Source: Bacteroidota bacterium (lineage in GTDB: Bacteria > CLD3 > SB21). Taken from it: 7,246 bases of DNA. Made by a program: the position numbers and the translations under genes. Position 1 is the first letter of the stretch; each line of letters opens with the position of its first letter. The notes beneath the pieces are model-generated. The model did not search any database. It had not been told where the DNA came from and saw only the letters and a program-made list of their open reading frames with translations. Positions 6,261 to 7,246 of this stretch are shown here, piece by piece. The stretch covers positions 8,033 to 15,278 of the forward strand of contig JAGQUY010000338.1 in assembly GCA_020438245.1 (NCBI GenBank). Reading direction: 5' to 3'.

Positions 6261-7128
6261 CCCCCGCAGGGATGGCGATCGGAAGCCTATTCTGTAGCGG
6301 TGGAAAAGGACAAGTCGCGAACGATGTAAATACACAAGGCGGATTGTACAACTTATTGAAGTCGATCACCGTCCTCCCAAGAGAATCCGCCTTCGGGATA
6401 TAAATATATCTTCCCCCTCCATACGTTTGATCTCCGTTGGTCTTATCCCCGACGATCATGAAATACTCGTCTGAACCGGATTCTGTAATCGCATCAAGCC
6501 GATATGTCTTGCCGTCAATCTCAAATCGAATGGCGCCCGGAGAACGGGAAGAATCGATGGTATTCAGAATGGTTGGAACCGGGATGATCTTCGGCGGATC
6601 GTAAGGTTCCAAGGTAGCTTCCAATCTCCAGTTCTTATCCACGGGAAATCGTTCAATACCTTTAAAGGCTTTCAACAGGGGACTTTGTAAATCGCGAATT
6701 CGGACGCCGGTTTGTTCTCCCCTCTGAATAATGAAAAATCTAAGCGAGCCCAACTCGAGCACGGTGGTGATGCTGTCTGCGTCAGACCCCAACACCATGT
6801 CCGATACGTTCTTTCCTTCAAAGCGGATATCGGCGTTTTTATCTGCATGCAGCGTGACCACCCTCCCGTTCAGTTCCATCGTTCCGCAGTATGCCGGTGC
6901 CCTATCTGCCGGGAGCCGGACATCGCTGGAGGGATCACTGCCTATTGTGTTTTTTCCCTGCTTGAGCCATTCCAGCCCGACAAGATTCAACCACCCGGTT
7001 TCAGTCAAGAGCCGGTCCGAGCGCCGTTGATGCCATTCATCGATGGTTTTTTTGTATTCAGGATCGGTTTCAACCTTCGGCTTGGTGCAGGATGTAAGCA
7101 TCAGTAAGCATATCATGAAAATACGCAT
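6238..7128 (-). CDS. DUF1684 family lipoprotein
   Basis: The product has 296 residues from the ATG whose first base is 7128. In-frame ATGs begin at 7134 and 7173. The inner start is preferred because GAAAGAG lies 8 nt ahead of it and because it gives a compact lipoprotein signal, Met-Arg-Ile-Phe through Leu-Thr-Ser-Cys14. Family features seen after the signal are Gly-Trp-Leu-Asn-Leu-Val-Gly-Leu-Glu-Trp-Leu, a Gly-Ser-Asp-x-x-Ser-Asp-Val-x-Leu-Pro segment, Pro-Gly-Ala-Ile-Arg-Phe, Gly-Gly-Gly-Arg-Tyr, then Asp-Phe-Asn-Lys-Leu-Tyr-Asn-Pro-Pro-Cys and a Cys-Pro-Phe-Pro-Pro-x-x-Asn-Arg-Leu-Pro run near the end. Length and order match DUF1684 proteins, which are widespread and have no established biochemical role. 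It probably sits in the periplasm, anchored by lipid. It is transcribed against the HD-GYP gene with 18 bp between stop codons, so it forms its own unit. Confidence 0.88.
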   Translation of the reverse strand: MRIFMICLLMLTSCTKPKVETDPEYKKTIDEWHQRRSDRLLTETGWLNLVGLEWLKQGKNTIGSDPSSDVRLPADRAPAYCGTMELNGRVVTLHADKNADIRFEGKNVSDMVLGSDADSITTVLELGSLRFFIIQRGEQTGVRIRDLQSPLLKAFKGIERFPVDKNWRLEATLEPYDPPKIIPVPTILNTIDSSRSPGAIRFEIDGKTYRLDAITESGSDEYFMIVGDKTNGDQTYGGGRYIYIPKADSLGRTVIDFNKLYNPPCVFTSFATCPFPPLQNRLPIAIPAGEKTYGHH

Positions 7129-7195
7129 CAGCATGACTCTTTCATATGTGGGTTGGACATTCAGGTTTAACATAAGGAAACTCGTTGAACCACAC

Positions 7196-7231
7196 CAAAT
7201 ATATTCTTAGGTTTCCTGAGTTCTCTTTCAA
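7196..7231 (-). promoter_or_regulatory. Possible promoter region of the DUF1684 gene
   Basis: Read on the minus strand, TTGAAA (7231-7226) is followed 17 bp later by AAGAAT (7208-7203), a 4-of-6 match to a -10 box. Overlapping it is TATATTTG (7203-7196), which fits the TAnnTTTG -7 element of Bacteroidota promoters, though without a TTTG at the usual -33 distance. Only one of these readings can be right and neither is strong. Confidence 0.3.
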
Positions 7232-7246
7232 GATTTTCAAACGTAA

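Overview
The window holds seven protein genes and very little non-coding DNA. I see no RNA gene, CRISPR array, insertion sequence or phage gene. The protein types point to a bacterium of the FCB (Fibrobacterota-Chlorobiota-Bacteroidota) radiation or a close relative. The clues are a D15/Omp85-like barrel of the kind fused to TolB-like propellers, a PEGA protein with a C-terminal membrane hairpin, a long-form IspH resembling Bacteroidota versions, and five consecutive genes without convincing Shine-Dalgarno sequences. This placement is inferred from remembered family resemblance and not from a search. Base composition looks near 50% GC and even throughout, with no obvious foreign island.

Positions 1-4971 form one tight forward-strand cluster of five genes: (1) the C-terminal part of an outer-membrane beta-barrel protein, cut by the left window edge; (2) a probable lipoprotein folded as an eight-bladed PQQ-type propeller, like BamB; (3) a secreted PEGA-domain membrane protein; (4) an integral-membrane PAP2_C / sphingomyelin-synthase-like enzyme; (5) IspH, the last enzyme of the MEP isoprenoid pathway. 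Junctions are an 11-bp overlap, a 4-bp ATGA overlap, a 2-bp gap (or a TTGA overlap) and a 13-bp gap, so the genes are very probably co-transcribed. Four of the five products are envelope proteins. Isoprenoids made through IspH also feed the envelope (undecaprenyl carrier, quinones), but a functional link between IspH and the other four is inference.

A 90-bp spacer (4972-5061) carries a possible promoter and a ribosome-binding site for a separately expressed response regulator with an HD-GYP output domain (5062-6219), a predicted cyclic-di-GMP phosphodiesterase. It converges, with only 18 bp between stop codons, on a minus-strand gene for a DUF1684 lipoprotein (6238 to about 7128). The right edge holds that gene's upstream region.

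I find no clearly new defence or mobile system. The points most worth a second look are the pairing of a propeller lipoprotein with an Omp85-like barrel (a possible outer-membrane assembly or export unit), the PAP2_C enzyme in the same operon, and the altered phosphorylation loop of the response regulator.
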